The notes below the pieces were generated by a model. It was not told the DNA's origin, did not search any database, and saw nothing but the letters and a program-made list of their open reading frames with translations. Position numbers and translations under genes: made by a program. Source: Pelobacter sp. UBA6093 (GTDB lineage: Bacteria > Desulfobacterota > Desulfuromonadia > Desulfuromonadales > Syntrophotaleaceae). From it: a stretch of 64,000 nt of DNA. Shown piece by piece: positions 25,847 to 34,694 of this stretch. Within the stretch, counting starts at the first letter, position 1; every line of letters begins with the position of its first letter. The DNA is taken from NCBI GenBank assembly GCA_002435955.1, contig DIWZ01000011.1:24820-88819 (forward strand). The letters are read 5' to 3'.

Positions 25847-27074
25847 ATACGCAGGGAAAACGTTGCTGTTTATCGGAGGCGGCATGGAGGCCCTGCCGGG
25901 CATCGAAAAGGCGCGCGATCTTGGCTTGCACGTGGTGGTGAGCGATATGAATCCGTATGCGCCCGGCATGTTGGCGGCCCATGGCCAACTGGTAGCCAGC
26001 ACCTACGATGTGGCGGCTACGCTCAAAGCGGCCATAGGTTATCACCAGCAGGTGCGACCGATTGACGGCGTCATGTGTCTGGCCACCGACGTACCGTTGA
26101 CCGTCGCCTCGGTAGCTGTCGAACTCGGATTGCCCGGCATCCCTGTCGAGGTGGCGGCCCGTGCCATGGATAAACTGGCCATGAAGCAGAAATTTGCCGC
26201 TGACGGCGTGGCCGTTCCCTGGTTCAGCACCGTGGAATCGGCCGATCACCTGCAAAACCTTGCCAAGGAACACGGTCTGCCGCTGGTACTTAAACCGGTC
26301 GACAGTCGCGGTGGCCGCGGGGTGCAACGCCTGACGCCGGAAGTGAATCTGGCGGCAGCCTATGAGCGGGCCCTGGTGCAATCGCCCAGCGGCCGGGTGA
26401 TGGTGGAACGATACCTGCCCGGACCGCAGATCAGCACCGAAAGCGTCGTTCTGGATGGCGTGTGCCATACCCCGGGATTTGCCGATCGGAATTATGAATT
26501 CATCGACCGTTACGCACCCCATTTCATTGAAAATGGCGGCACCATGCCGAGTCATCTGCCCGCAGAGGCACGCCAGGCGGTACGTGAACTGGTGCAGCAG
26601 GCTGCACGCAGCCTCGGGGTGAGTCGTGGCGTAGTCAAGGGGGACATGGTCATCAGCGACGGAAAACCTTACGTCATCGAGTTGGCGGCGCGACTTTCCG
26701 GCGGCTGGTTCTGCACACACGAGATCCCGCTCAATGTCGGGGTCGATCTGGTGCTGGCGGTAATGCGGTTGTCCCTCGGCTTGCCCGTCGACCCGGCCAC
26801 ATTGCAGCCACGGTTCGAGCGAGGAGTGGCCTTGCGTCTGATCTTTCCTCCTCCTGGCCGCATCACGACCATCGAGGGTGAACAGGCAGCCGGCAACCTA
26901 CCCGGCGTAGCCATGGTACGCCTGGCCGTACAGCCCGGCGACATCGTTCGCCCGCCAACCGACTCAAATGCCTCGGCAGGATTGATCATCGCCGTCGCCG
27001 ACGACAGGGAAGAGGCAGCCCGTCGGGCTGAAACCGCCGTACAGGCGATTCAGGTAACAACGGAGCCAGCATGA
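25839..27074 (+). CDS. ATP-grasp domain protein (carboxylate-amine ligase-like)
   Basis: 411 residues from a TTG at 25839, with GGGGGG at about 25826-25831 as ribosome site; an earlier frame opening lies inside the SDR. The N-terminal pre-ATP-grasp Rossmann domain reads 'TLLFIGGGMEALPGIEKARDLG'. The ATP-grasp domain has 'LPLVLKPVDSRGGRGVQRL', 'VMVERYLPGPQISTESVV' and 'PYVIELAARLSGGWF', containing the ATP and metal ligands. Family members join a carboxylate to an amine using ATP, so it could acylate the amino group of a sugar exposed by the deacetylase encoded next. That chemistry is inferred from the neighbourhood. Confidence 0.84.
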   Translation: MSEYAGKTLLFIGGGMEALPGIEKARDLGLHVVVSDMNPYAPGMLAAHGQLVASTYDVAATLKAAIGYHQQVRPIDGVMCLATDVPLTVASVAVELGLPGIPVEVAARAMDKLAMKQKFAADGVAVPWFSTVESADHLQNLAKEHGLPLVLKPVDSRGGRGVQRLTPEVNLAAAYERALVQSPSGRVMVERYLPGPQISTESVVLDGVCHTPGFADRNYEFIDRYAPHFIENGGTMPSHLPAEARQAVRELVQQAARSLGVSRGVVKGDMVISDGKPYVIELAARLSGGWFCTHEIPLNVGVDLVLAVMRLSLGLPVDPATLQPRFERGVALRLIFPPPGRITTIEGEQAAGNLPGVAMVRLAVQPGDIVRPPTDSNASAGLIIAVADDREEAARRAETAVQAIQVTTEPA

Positions 27075-27748
27075 ACGTTCTGATCATCGCGGCCCACCCC
27101 GATGACGAGGTGCTCGGCGCCGGCGGAGCCATGGCCCGGCATATCCAAGATAACGATACGGTAACAATCGTTATTCTGGGCAGCGGTCTGTCATCCCGTC
27201 TAGATGCCCCCGAAGCCTTGGAACAACCCGCTTTGTCCCAACTGCGCAACGAAGCTGCCAGGGCCGCCGCCGCTCTCGGCGTTACCGATCTGCGCCTGCA
27301 CGATTTTCCCGACAACCGCTTCGACAGGGTGGATCTGCTCGATATCGTCAAAACCATCGAGGTCGTTATCGATGACGTCCAGCCAGGCATCGTCTATACT
27401 CACCATCCCGGCGATCTCAATATCGATCACCAGCGCACCGCCATGGCCACCCTGACCGCCTGCCGCCCGCTGCCGGGTAGTTCCGTGCGACGCATTCTGG
27501 CCATGGAAGTGCCCTCCGCCACCGGCTGGGGCGATCCGGCCCTGCCGTTTGTGCCGAACGTTTTCCTGGATATCACCCAGGTGATGACAAAAAAGCTCGA
27601 AGCCATGTCAGCCTACCAAGGTGAACTGCGTCAGTTCCCTCATGCCCGTTCGTTGCCTTCGATGGAAGCGCGGGCCAAGGCCTGGGGCAGCCAGGTCGGT
27701 GTCGAGGCTGCCGAACCCTTTGTATTGCTGCGCGAGATTCTGCCATGA
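27071..27748 (+). CDS. PIG-L/LmbE family N-deacetylase
   Basis: 225 residues, overlapping its neighbours by four bases on each side. Zinc-dependent deacetylase: the metal-binding 'AAHPDDEVLGAGG' at residues 7-19 and the distal 'YTHHPGDLNIDHQ' histidines and aspartate. Relatives remove the N-acetyl group of GlcNAc-type sugars (PIG-L, MshB, BshB). Placed between an ATP-grasp ligase and a formyltransferase, it would provide a free amine on a sugar for the other enzymes. 'EVPSATGWGDPALPFVPNVF' resembles the C-terminal part of polysaccharide-cluster PIG-L proteins. Confidence 0.9.
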   Translation: MNVLIIAAHPDDEVLGAGGAMARHIQDNDTVTIVILGSGLSSRLDAPEALEQPALSQLRNEAARAAAALGVTDLRLHDFPDNRFDRVDLLDIVKTIEVVIDDVQPGIVYTHHPGDLNIDHQRTAMATLTACRPLPGSSVRRILAMEVPSATGWGDPALPFVPNVFLDITQVMTKKLEAMSAYQGELRQFPHARSLPSMEARAKAWGSQVGVEAAEPFVLLREILP

Positions 27749-28689
27749 AACCCGCTATGCGCAATCTCCGCATCGTCTATATCGGCGCCCGGATTGTCGG
27801 ACATGGCTGCCTGCAGGCCTTGCTGGAAGCCGGAGTCGACATTGTCGGGGTGCTGTATCTGGACGAATCGAAATCCGGCGTCACCGTGGCGCATTGCTCC
27901 TTTGACGACCTGGTCCGGGACTACCGACTCAACGCGCGCCCCTTCACCACCCTGCACGATCCTGACATTCTGAGCTGGATGCAAAAATGCCGCCCCGAGG
28001 TCGGCATGGTGATCGGCGTTTCCCAGTTAATCGGAAAAGAGCTGCTGGCCGCACCACGCCAGGGTTTCATCGGCATGCATCCGACCCTGCTCCCCGAAGG
28101 CCGCGGCCGCGCCCCCATCCCCTGGACGCTGATCAAGGGATTGCAGCGCACCGGCGTCAGTCTGTTCTGGTGCGACCCGGAAGCCGATACGGGAAAGCTT
28201 CTGCTGCAGGCATCACTGCCCGTATATTACGAGGACACGGCCGCCATCCTCGGCGCGCGGACCGACGAGGTAGCAGCCAGGCTGCTGGTGGAAAGCCTGC
28301 CGCTGTTGGCCTCGGGACATCCGCCACGCATCCCGCAGGATGACAGCAAAGCCACGGTTTGGGGCCGCCGCCGCCCTGAAGACGGTGTCATCGACTGGAC
28401 CTGGCCAAAACGGCGGATCTACGATTGGGTGCGGGCCCTGACCCATCCCTATCCCGGCGCCTTCACCTGCGCCGACGACTACAGGCTTTACGTCTGGAGC
28501 TGTCGCGAATCCCAGGATGAACGCAGAGCCGTCCCCGGCACCGTGCTTGAAATCCTCCCTCACGGGGTGCTGGTGGCCTGCGGAGATGGCGCGGTCCTGC
28601 TGTCCGGGTTTCAATGGGAAAACCAAGTCGAGGTTGATGCGAAAAAAGTCGGCCTCACCGCGGGACAACGACTGGGAAACACACCATGA
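27745..28689 (+). CDS. Formyltransferase family protein (possible sugar N-formyltransferase)
   Basis: 314 residues with an N-terminal formyl_trans_N-like domain and a C-terminal domain resembling those of Fmt and ArnA. 'HPTLLPEGRGRAPIPW' is the family signature and the conserved aspartate is in 'EADTGKLLL' (D148). The catalytic triad is normally Asn-x-His and Asp; here the segment reads 'FIGMHPT', so the position of the asparagine is glycine (residue 110), with histidine 112 kept. This could alter or abolish formyl transfer, or mark a subfamily. With the deacetylase before it, N-formylation of an aminosugar is the natural guess. ATGA overlaps link it on both sides. Confidence 0.82.
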   Translation: MKPAMRNLRIVYIGARIVGHGCLQALLEAGVDIVGVLYLDESKSGVTVAHCSFDDLVRDYRLNARPFTTLHDPDILSWMQKCRPEVGMVIGVSQLIGKELLAAPRQGFIGMHPTLLPEGRGRAPIPWTLIKGLQRTGVSLFWCDPEADTGKLLLQASLPVYYEDTAAILGARTDEVAARLLVESLPLLASGHPPRIPQDDSKATVWGRRRPEDGVIDWTWPKRRIYDWVRALTHPYPGAFTCADDYRLYVWSCRESQDERRAVPGTVLEILPHGVLVACGDGAVLLSGFQWENQVEVDAKKVGLTAGQRLGNTP

Positions 28690-30650
28690 ACCGATTGTGT
28701 CTTTTCTCCATATTTCACCTCAACCTGATGTTCTCTTCCATCGAAGAAGAACAACGCTCCGAGGTCATTCAGCGCTGCTACTGGCCCCTGCTGAAATTGA
28801 TCCGCCAATTTCAACTGCCCATCGGCATCGAGGCTTCGGGCTATACCCTCGAGTCCATAGCGGCCATCGATCCGACCTGGATCGCCGAACTGCGCGTCCT
28901 GTGCCAGGACGGTCCGGCGCAATTCATCGGCAGCGGCTATGCCCAGCTCATCGGCCCATTGGTTCCGGCAGCGGTCAATCAGGCCAACCAGCGTATCGGG
29001 CTGCAGACCTATGAAAAGATTCTCGGTTTCCGGCCGCAACTGGTGCTGGTCAACGAGCAAGCCTATTCGGCCGGGATGGTACCGATTTATCGGCAGGCCG
29101 GCTACCGCGCCATAATCATGGAATGGGACAACCCCGGCAGCAACCATGCCGACTGGGATACCAACTGGCGCTATCTCCCTCAGTACGCTGTGGGACCGGA
29201 CAATTCAACCCTACCGGTGATCTGGAACAAATCGATTCCGTTCCAGAAGTTCCAGCGCTACACCCATGGAGAAATCGAGTTGCCGGAATATCTCGATTTC
29301 CTGTCGTCCCACCAGAACGGGGATGCGCGAACTTTTGCCCTGTACGGCAACGATGCCGAAATATTCGATTTCCGCCCCGGCCGGTTCCACACCGAGGCCG
29401 GTCTCGGCACGACAAGCGAGTGGCAACGTATTGCCCATCTCTACCAGGCCGTCATGGCCGATCCGCGTTTTTCCCTGATCGGGCCGCAAAAAGTCCTGGA
29501 TTTTCTGGATCTTCCCGGCGCCGGCAACCGCTTGCGCCTCGAAACGGCGGAGCAACCGATTCCGGTCAAGAAACAGGCCAAATACAACGTGGTGCGCTGG
29601 GGTCTTACCGGCCGGGACGACCTGGCCCTCAACACCACCTGCTGGCGGCTGTACCAGGCCATGGTCGACCATCCCGACTGCAGCGACAACGACTGGCAGG
29701 AGCTCTGTTACCTCTGGAGCAGCGATTTTCGCACCCATATCACCGCCAGCCGCTGGCATGCCATGCAGACGCGCCTGGCGACTCTGGAACAACGCCTGGC
29801 GCCGCCACCCCTGCCCGGGATCGCCTGCCCCGGCCATATCGGATCGAAAAACATCACAACCTGGCATGAGGGCTCTATTCTGGTTATCGAAACCCCGACG
29901 CAGAAACTCCGGCTCAATCAACGTCGCGGCCTAGCTATCGAAGCCTGGTGGGATAAATCCCTCTCTCCGGTGCCCTTGATCGGCACCCTGCCCCACGGGT
30001 ATTTCGATGACATCCAGTACGGCATGGACTATTACACCGGCCATTTCGTTCTGGAAGTCGCCGGTCAGCACAAAATCACCGATCTGGTTGCCGTGGAACC
30101 CGCATTGGTGTTCGACGAAAACGACCTGCTCATCAGCACCACGATCCAAACCTCCATCGGGCCGGTAACCAAAACCATACGGGTGAGCGCGGATGCCGCC
30201 CGCCTGCAAATCACCCACCAGTTTCACTGGCGGTCATGCCCGCTCGGAACCCTGCGGTTGGGACACATTACCCTCAACCCCGCAGCCTTTCAAAGTGAAA
30301 GCCTGTTTTACCGGACGCATAACGGGGGATACGCACCCGAAACCTTTATGTTGCACGGCGAGAAGATCAATCACCTGACACCCGTGTCAACGCTGGTGTC
30401 GGCCAACAATGGCTTGGGCATGACCTCCGGCCTGACGGAAATCGGCGACGCCAGCCACTGGGTCCGGATCGAAGCCGATAAATCATCCGCGGCCGTAACC
30501 GGCCATATCGTTCATGCGCCGGTGGACGATCGGTATCTGTACCGTCTGGTGGTATCCGCCATGGAAATGGACGACACCGCCTGCCACGTGCAACAACGCA
30601 GCTGTTTTCATGAACGACAGATTCGCCTGACCATCAGCTCCGGCAGCTGA
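28686..30650 (+). CDS. GH57-like glycoside hydrolase-family protein
   Basis: 654 residues. The N-terminal 340 residues look like a GH57 barrel: 'FSIFHLNLMFSSIEE', 'IGIEASGYTLESIAA', 'LVNEQAYSAGMVPIYRQAGY' (candidate nucleophile region) and 'FALYGNDAEIFDF' with the acid/base aspartate. The rest is beta-rich ('LRLNQRRGLAIEAWWDK', 'ISTTIQTSIGPVTKTIRVS'), like domains that follow GH57 modules. No signal peptide, so it acts in the cytoplasm, unusual for a degradative enzyme. It overlaps the formyltransferase by four bases and closes the tailoring operon. It may process or transfer a glycan; hydrolysis is not proved. Confidence 0.8.
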   Translation: MNRLCLFSIFHLNLMFSSIEEEQRSEVIQRCYWPLLKLIRQFQLPIGIEASGYTLESIAAIDPTWIAELRVLCQDGPAQFIGSGYAQLIGPLVPAAVNQANQRIGLQTYEKILGFRPQLVLVNEQAYSAGMVPIYRQAGYRAIIMEWDNPGSNHADWDTNWRYLPQYAVGPDNSTLPVIWNKSIPFQKFQRYTHGEIELPEYLDFLSSHQNGDARTFALYGNDAEIFDFRPGRFHTEAGLGTTSEWQRIAHLYQAVMADPRFSLIGPQKVLDFLDLPGAGNRLRLETAEQPIPVKKQAKYNVVRWGLTGRDDLALNTTCWRLYQAMVDHPDCSDNDWQELCYLWSSDFRTHITASRWHAMQTRLATLEQRLAPPPLPGIACPGHIGSKNITTWHEGSILVIETPTQKLRLNQRRGLAIEAWWDKSLSPVPLIGTLPHGYFDDIQYGMDYYTGHFVLEVAGQHKITDLVAVEPALVFDENDLLISTTIQTSIGPVTKTIRVSADAARLQITHQFHWRSCPLGTLRLGHITLNPAAFQSESLFYRTHNGGYAPETFMLHGEKINHLTPVSTLVSANNGLGMTSGLTEIGDASHWVRIEADKSSAAVTGHIVHAPVDDRYLYRLVVSAMEMDDTACHVQQRSCFHERQIRLTISSGS

Positions 30651-30722
30651 GCACCGCCCTACCGACATGCCAGGCTTTTTTCCCGAAACCGCCAAGAAAA
30701 TACCTCCTTGTAAAAAAAAGTC

Positions 30723-30749
30723 TAAACTTTGCCCTCCCTCATCCGATAT
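30723..30749 (+). promoter_or_regulatory. Sigma-28 (FliA) flagellin promoter
   Basis: TAAACTTT (30723-30730), an 11-base spacer and TCCGATAT (30742-30749), against the consensus TAAAGTTT-N11-GCCGATAA. The -35 has one mismatch and the -10 matches at six of eight positions. It lies 137 bases upstream of the first flagellin ATG, leaving a long untranslated leader. Confidence 0.75.
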
Positions 30750-30885
30750 GAATATTGAACCCTGGGGAAAATCGAGTACGCCCGCATAGGATTGCAGGCA
30801 AACGACCGTTTTCTGAATGAAGTAAATGACTATTCGGCAAGTCAAGGCAAGGATGCCCTGACTCAACTTTCACGGAGGAAAAATC

Positions 30886-31731
30886 ATGGCAATCACAATC
30901 AACACCAACGTACAGTCTCTCAACACCCAGCGAAACCTGTCGAAATCACAAAGTGCTCTGTCAAAGTCGATGCAACGCCTGTCTTCGGGTCTGCGCATCA
31001 ACAGCGCCAAAGACGATGCTGCCGGTCTGGCCATCTCCGACCGCATGAGCGCCCAGATCAAAGGTATGAATCAGGCAGTGCGTAATGCCAACGATGCCAT
31101 TTCTTTCGCCCAGACGGCGGAAGGCGCGTTGGGCGAGATGACAAACATCCTGCAGCGCATGCGCGAACTGTCGGTCCAGTCCGCCAACGGCACCAACAGC
31201 ACCGACGACCGGACCGCTCTGAACTCCGAATTCAGCGAACTGAGCTCCGAACTGGATCGCATCGTCGACACCACCAAGTTCAACGGTAAGGAGCTGCTTG
31301 ATGGTACCTACGCCAGCTCCAATGCTGCCGTGTTCCAGGTCGGCGCCAACGCCGGCGAGAAGATCTCGGTGGCCATTGGCAACATGGACACCAACGCTCT
31401 AAGCGGTGGTGGTACCACCATCAACGCCGCCAACATCCTCACCGCAGGTGGGGCTTCCACAGCCATCACAGCTATCGACGGCGGTTTAAAAATGGTCGAC
31501 TCCCTGCGCGGCACTCTCGGCGCCAAGCAGAACCGTTTCGAATCGACCATCGCCAACCTGAACAACGTTTCAGAGAACCTCTCCTCCGCGCGTTCCCGGA
31601 TTGTCGATGCCGATATCGCCACGGAGACATCGGAAATGACCAAGATGAACATTCTGCAACAGGCAGGTGTTTCGATCCTGGCGCAGGCCAATCAAAGCTC
31701 CCAGTCGGCCCTGTCCCTTCTCCAGGGGTAA
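30886..31731 (+). CDS. fliC: Flagellin, first copy
   Basis: 281 residues, short for a flagellin and consistent with only the D0/D1 core and a small insert. '[20 protein letters not shown]' and '[17 protein letters not shown]' are the N-terminal D0/D1 hallmark. The C-terminus has '[18 protein letters not shown]' and ends in '[12 protein letters not shown]'. It has a strong ribosome site (GGAGG, about 30874-30878) and a sigma-28-type promoter. Serine and threonine are frequent in the centre (about residues 150-200), a plausible target for the Maf glycosyltransferases. Nearly the same protein is encoded at 32057. Confidence 0.97.
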   Translation: MAITINTNVQSLNTQRNLSKSQSALSKSMQRLSSGLRINSAKDDAAGLAISDRMSAQIKGMNQAVRNANDAISFAQTAEGALGEMTNILQRMRELSVQSANGTNSTDDRTALNSEFSELSSELDRIVDTTKFNGKELLDGTYASSNAAVFQVGANAGEKISVAIGNMDTNALSGGGTTINAANILTAGGASTAITAIDGGLKMVDSLRGTLGAKQNRFESTIANLNNVSENLSSARSRIVDADIATETSEMTKMNILQQAGVSILAQANQSSQSALSLLQG

Positions 31732-31749
31732 CGGGTAAAACTGAGTAAC

Positions 31750-31775
31750 GGCGTGGTTCCATAGAGAACCACGCC
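31750..31775 (+). terminator. Hairpin after the first flagellin gene
   Basis: GGCGTGGTTC (31750-31759) pairs perfectly with GAACCACGCC (31766-31775) around a six-base loop, 18 bases after the stop. It lacks a T-run, so it may stabilise the mRNA end or attenuate read-through to the second flagellin. Confidence 0.6.
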
Positions 31776-32056
31776 AACTCACAGGGCATTTACCATTAAC
31801 CCGTAAACGACGGTTTCGGGGGCTGGCCCGGGAGAAAATCCACCTAAAAGTCATAAAAAATCTCGGGTCACTGCTGGGCGACGGGCTGCATCTCCGCCTA
31901 CAACCCAAATGATCGATACAGGCTTATCGAAGCCCCCTTCAATGCCATGGAAAGGGGGTGAAACCGACAAAAGTACTTCAATCTAATTATCGGTAAGGAG
32001 TCGTAGAAAAAAATTGGGCACGGAAGCCCGAAAAACACCTTTCATGGAGGAAAACC
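31776..32056. other. Spacer between the two flagellin genes
   Basis: About 280 bases with no gene. A hairpin with arms CCCCCTT (31937-31943) and AAGGGGG (about 31951-31957) is visible. I found no sigma-28 match as good as that of the first gene. The second flagellin has GGAGG at 32046-32050 for translation. Confidence 0.5.
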
Positions 32057-32899
32057 ATGGCAATTACAATCAATACTAACGTTCAGTCGTTGAACGCACA
32101 GCGGAATCTGTCGAAATCGCAAAGTGCTCTGTCAAAGTCGATGCAGCGCCTGTCTTCGGGCCTGCGCATCAACAGCGCCAAAGACGATGCTGCCGGCCTG
32201 GCCATCTCCGACCGCATGAGCGCCCAGATCAAGGGCATGAATCAGGCGGTGCGTAACTCCAACGACGCCATTTCTTTCGCCCAGACGGCGGAAGGCGCGT
32301 TGGGCGAGATGACCAACATTCTGCAACGCATGCGCGAACTGTCTGTACAGTCCGCCAACGGCACCAACAGCACCGACGACCGTACCGCTCTGAACTCGGA
32401 ATTCGGCGAACTGAGCTCCGAACTGGACCGCATCGTCGACACCACCAAGTTCAACGGACAGAACCTGCTCGACGGCACCTACTCCGGCTCCGATGCTGCC
32501 GTTTTCCAGGTCGGCGCCAACGCCGGCGAGAAAATCTCGGTGGCTATTGGCGCCATGGACACAGGTGCCCTTAGCGGTGGGGGCACCACCATCAACGACG
32601 CCACCATCGCCTCTGCGGGTGGTGCTTCTACAGCCATCGCGTCTATCGATGGCGCATTGAACCAGGTCGACTCCCTGCGCGGCACGCTTGGTGCCAAGCA
32701 GAACCGTTTCGAATCGACCATCGCCAACCTGAACAACGTTTCGGAGAACCTCTCCGCCGCGCGTTCCCGGATTGTCGATGCCGACATCGCCACGGAGACA
32801 TCGGAAATGACCAAGATGAACATTCTGCAGCAGGCAGGTGTTTCGATCCTGGCGCAGTCGAACCAGACCCCGCAAATGGCTCTGTCGCTGCTCGGATAA
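32057..32899 (+). CDS. fliC: Flagellin, second tandem copy
   Basis: 280 residues, nearly identical to the first flagellin over both conserved ends ('[19 protein letters not shown]' through '[13 protein letters not shown]' and again from '[17 protein letters not shown]'). Differences cluster in the middle (about residues 140-205) and at the last residues ('[12 protein letters not shown]'). The nucleotide sequence is also largely shared, indicating recent duplication or gene conversion. Tandem flagellins in related bacteria can form different parts of the filament. A strong terminator follows. Confidence 0.97.
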   Translation: MAITINTNVQSLNAQRNLSKSQSALSKSMQRLSSGLRINSAKDDAAGLAISDRMSAQIKGMNQAVRNSNDAISFAQTAEGALGEMTNILQRMRELSVQSANGTNSTDDRTALNSEFGELSSELDRIVDTTKFNGQNLLDGTYSGSDAAVFQVGANAGEKISVAIGAMDTGALSGGGTTINDATIASAGGASTAIASIDGALNQVDSLRGTLGAKQNRFESTIANLNNVSENLSAARSRIVDADIATETSEMTKMNILQQAGVSILAQSNQTPQMALSLLG

Positions 32900-32915
32900 T
32901 AACAGGATAACCACC

Positions 32916-32942
32916 AAGGGGGCGGCACTGCCGCCCCCTTTC
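32916..32942 (+). terminator. Rho-independent terminator after the second flagellin
   Basis: AAGGGGGCGGC (32916-32926), loop ACT, and GCCGCCCCCTT (32930-32940), followed by TTT. An eleven-pair GC-rich stem 17 bases past the stop. Confidence 0.85.
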
Positions 32943-32976
32943 CCCGGCGACCTGAGGGCTGCCAAGGGAGGATAAG

Positions 32977-33321
32977 ATGAAAGTAGAATTAACATCCGTC
33001 GGCTCAGGCGCCCCGGCACCGACGACATCTCCTGCTGAAAACATCGAGCGCAACCGCCATAAAGCCGAATCCGAACCGGAACTTGCCGATTCGGAAAAAA
33101 TCATCGCGCCGGAAGAAGTTCTGAACAAGATCAAGGCCCTTACGGACGATGGCGTCTACAGTGTGCGGTTTGAAAACGACGAGCAGAGCAAACAGCTGAT
33201 AATCAGCCTGGTCGACGCTGATTCCGGTGAACTCATCCGCCAGATACCGCCGGAAGAATTAATCGGCATTTCTGAAAAGCTGACCAATCTGCGTGGATCA
33301 CTGCTCGACACAACGACCTGA
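32977..33321 (+). CDS. flaG: FlaG family flagellar protein
   Basis: 114 residues with GGGAGG upstream. A disordered, charged N-terminus (about residues 1-45) is followed by the compact FlaG domain, seen in 'LTDDGVYSVRFENDEQSKQ', 'LIISLVDADSGELIRQIPPE' and 'LTNLRGSLLDTTT'. FlaG proteins are found beside flagellin and FliD and influence filament length. It lies between flagellin and fliD, the usual position, separated from fliD by 17 bases. The size and the signature of 'I-R-Q-I-P-P-E' make the call firm. Confidence 0.92.
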   Translation: MKVELTSVGSGAPAPTTSPAENIERNRHKAESEPELADSEKIIAPEEVLNKIKALTDDGVYSVRFENDEQSKQLIISLVDADSGELIRQIPPEELIGISEKLTNLRGSLLDTTT

Positions 33322-33338
33322 CAGATTAGGAACGGGCT

Positions 33339-34667
33339 ATGTCGTCAATCAATTTCGGTGGTCTTGCAAGTGGTATCGATACTGACAGTATCGTCGCCGC
33401 CCTGATGGGAATCGAAAAACAACCCCTGAAACGGCTGGAATCGGATAAGGAATATTTCACCAACCGGCAGGCTGCGTTTAACACCCTCGATACCAAGTTG
33501 AAAGCCCTGCTGGGTAAATTCGAGGCTATCGACTCCAGCAAGGAAGTTCGCGCCTATTCCGCCAAGGCGGCCAGCGAGGAGTTCTTTTCGGTATCCGCTT
33601 CCGGAAGCGCATTGCCCGGCAGCTACAACATCGAAGTCCAGAGTCTGGCCCGGCAGCAGAAGGATGTCAGCGACGGCAGCTACGAAAGTCTCAGCGAAGC
33701 CAATTTTACCACCGGCACACTGACTATCGGCACCACCGACATCGTCATCGACAACGATTCTTTGGACAGCCTGGTGAAAAAGATCAATGACGCGAACACC
33801 GGTGACAATGCCACCGGTGTAGCCGCCAGCGTCATCAACGACGGAACCGGTTATCGGATGGTTCTGACCGGTGAAGATGCGTCCAGCGCTTTTTCCGCCT
33901 CCATCACCGGCGGCACCACGGCAAACGGCTATGCCGACCTGACTTTCAGCACCACCCAGACCCAATCGTTGGCGTCCATCGTCGTCGACGGTGTGACCAT
34001 TACCAGTGGCAGTAATGTTTTTGAAAATGCCATCCCGGGTGTGAGCCTGACCGTCAACAAGGTACACCCCACCGTGGGCGACACAACGGTCATGGGCATT
34101 ACCGAAGATGTCGATGCCGTCAAAACCAAGATCAAGGATTTTGTCACGGCCTACAATGCAGTCATTACCAACATTTCCTCCCAAAAGGATAGCGACTGGG
34201 GGCGAGACAGTGGCCTGATGTCCGTCAAGCGCAACCTGCAGAAAATGTTGACCTCCCCGGTTGCCACGGGAGGAAGCTTGACGACGCTTTCCCAGTTGGG
34301 CCTCAAGACGCAAAAGGACGGGACCCTTACTATCGACAACAAGATATTGGAAGAAGCTATTTCGACCAACATGGGAGAGATGGATAGGTTGTTGGCGGGA
34401 GGTGACGGCATAGAGGGTATCGCCACCAAGTTTAAAACCTACCTTAAATCGGTCACTGACCGTTCCGATGGCCTGGCGGCCACCCGGCAAGTCAGTACCG
34501 ACCGAACCCAGAAAACCATCGCATCCAACATAACCAAAATGGAGGCGCGCCTGGAAAAGCGTGAGGCTCTTTTACGGGCCCAGTTCGATTCAATGGAATT
34601 GCTCATCAGCAGTCTCAACAGTACCGGCTCTTACCTGACTCAGCAGCTGAACCTTTTTAATTCTTAG
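33339..34667 (+). CDS. fliD: Flagellar hook-associated protein 2 (filament cap)
   Basis: 442 residues. FliD forms the pentameric cap under which flagellin polymerises. The N-terminus 'SSINFGGLASGIDTDSIV' and 'GIEKQPLKRLESDKEYFTNR' are typical of FliD_N, and the C-terminal coiled coil ('SNITKMEARLEKREALLRAQ', 'LISSLNSTGSYLTQQLNLFN') of FliD_C. The central part is rich in Thr, Ser and Gly. The gene is preceded by TAGGAACGGG and followed after 27 bases by fliS. No truncation. Confidence 0.95.
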   Translation: MSSINFGGLASGIDTDSIVAALMGIEKQPLKRLESDKEYFTNRQAAFNTLDTKLKALLGKFEAIDSSKEVRAYSAKAASEEFFSVSASGSALPGSYNIEVQSLARQQKDVSDGSYESLSEANFTTGTLTIGTTDIVIDNDSLDSLVKKINDANTGDNATGVAASVINDGTGYRMVLTGEDASSAFSASITGGTTANGYADLTFSTTQTQSLASIVVDGVTITSGSNVFENAIPGVSLTVNKVHPTVGDTTVMGITEDVDAVKTKIKDFVTAYNAVITNISSQKDSDWGRDSGLMSVKRNLQKMLTSPVATGGSLTTLSQLGLKTQKDGTLTIDNKILEEAISTNMGEMDRLLAGGDGIEGIATKFKTYLKSVTDRSDGLAATRQVSTDRTQKTIASNITKMEARLEKREALLRAQFDSMELLISSLNSTGSYLTQQLNLFNS

Positions 34668-34694
34668 ATCTCCGGGCTGCGGAAGGAATAAACC

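Noticed and set aside
31873..31890. A sigma-54-like element between the flagellins
   Set aside because: GG and GC are spaced by ten, but the rest (TGGGCG and CTGCA) matches poorly compared with the site at 3404-3420.
31972..32002. A sigma-28-like promoter before the second flagellin
   Set aside because: AAAAGTAC and TATCGGTA are at roughly the right distance but mismatch the -10 consensus badly; the best -10 resemblance (TTATCGGT) is on the wrong strand and lacks a -35.
33345..34490. A 381-codon frame antisense to fliD
   Set aside because: fliD is certain; the antisense frame shows no family motif and mirrors codon bias of the sense strand.
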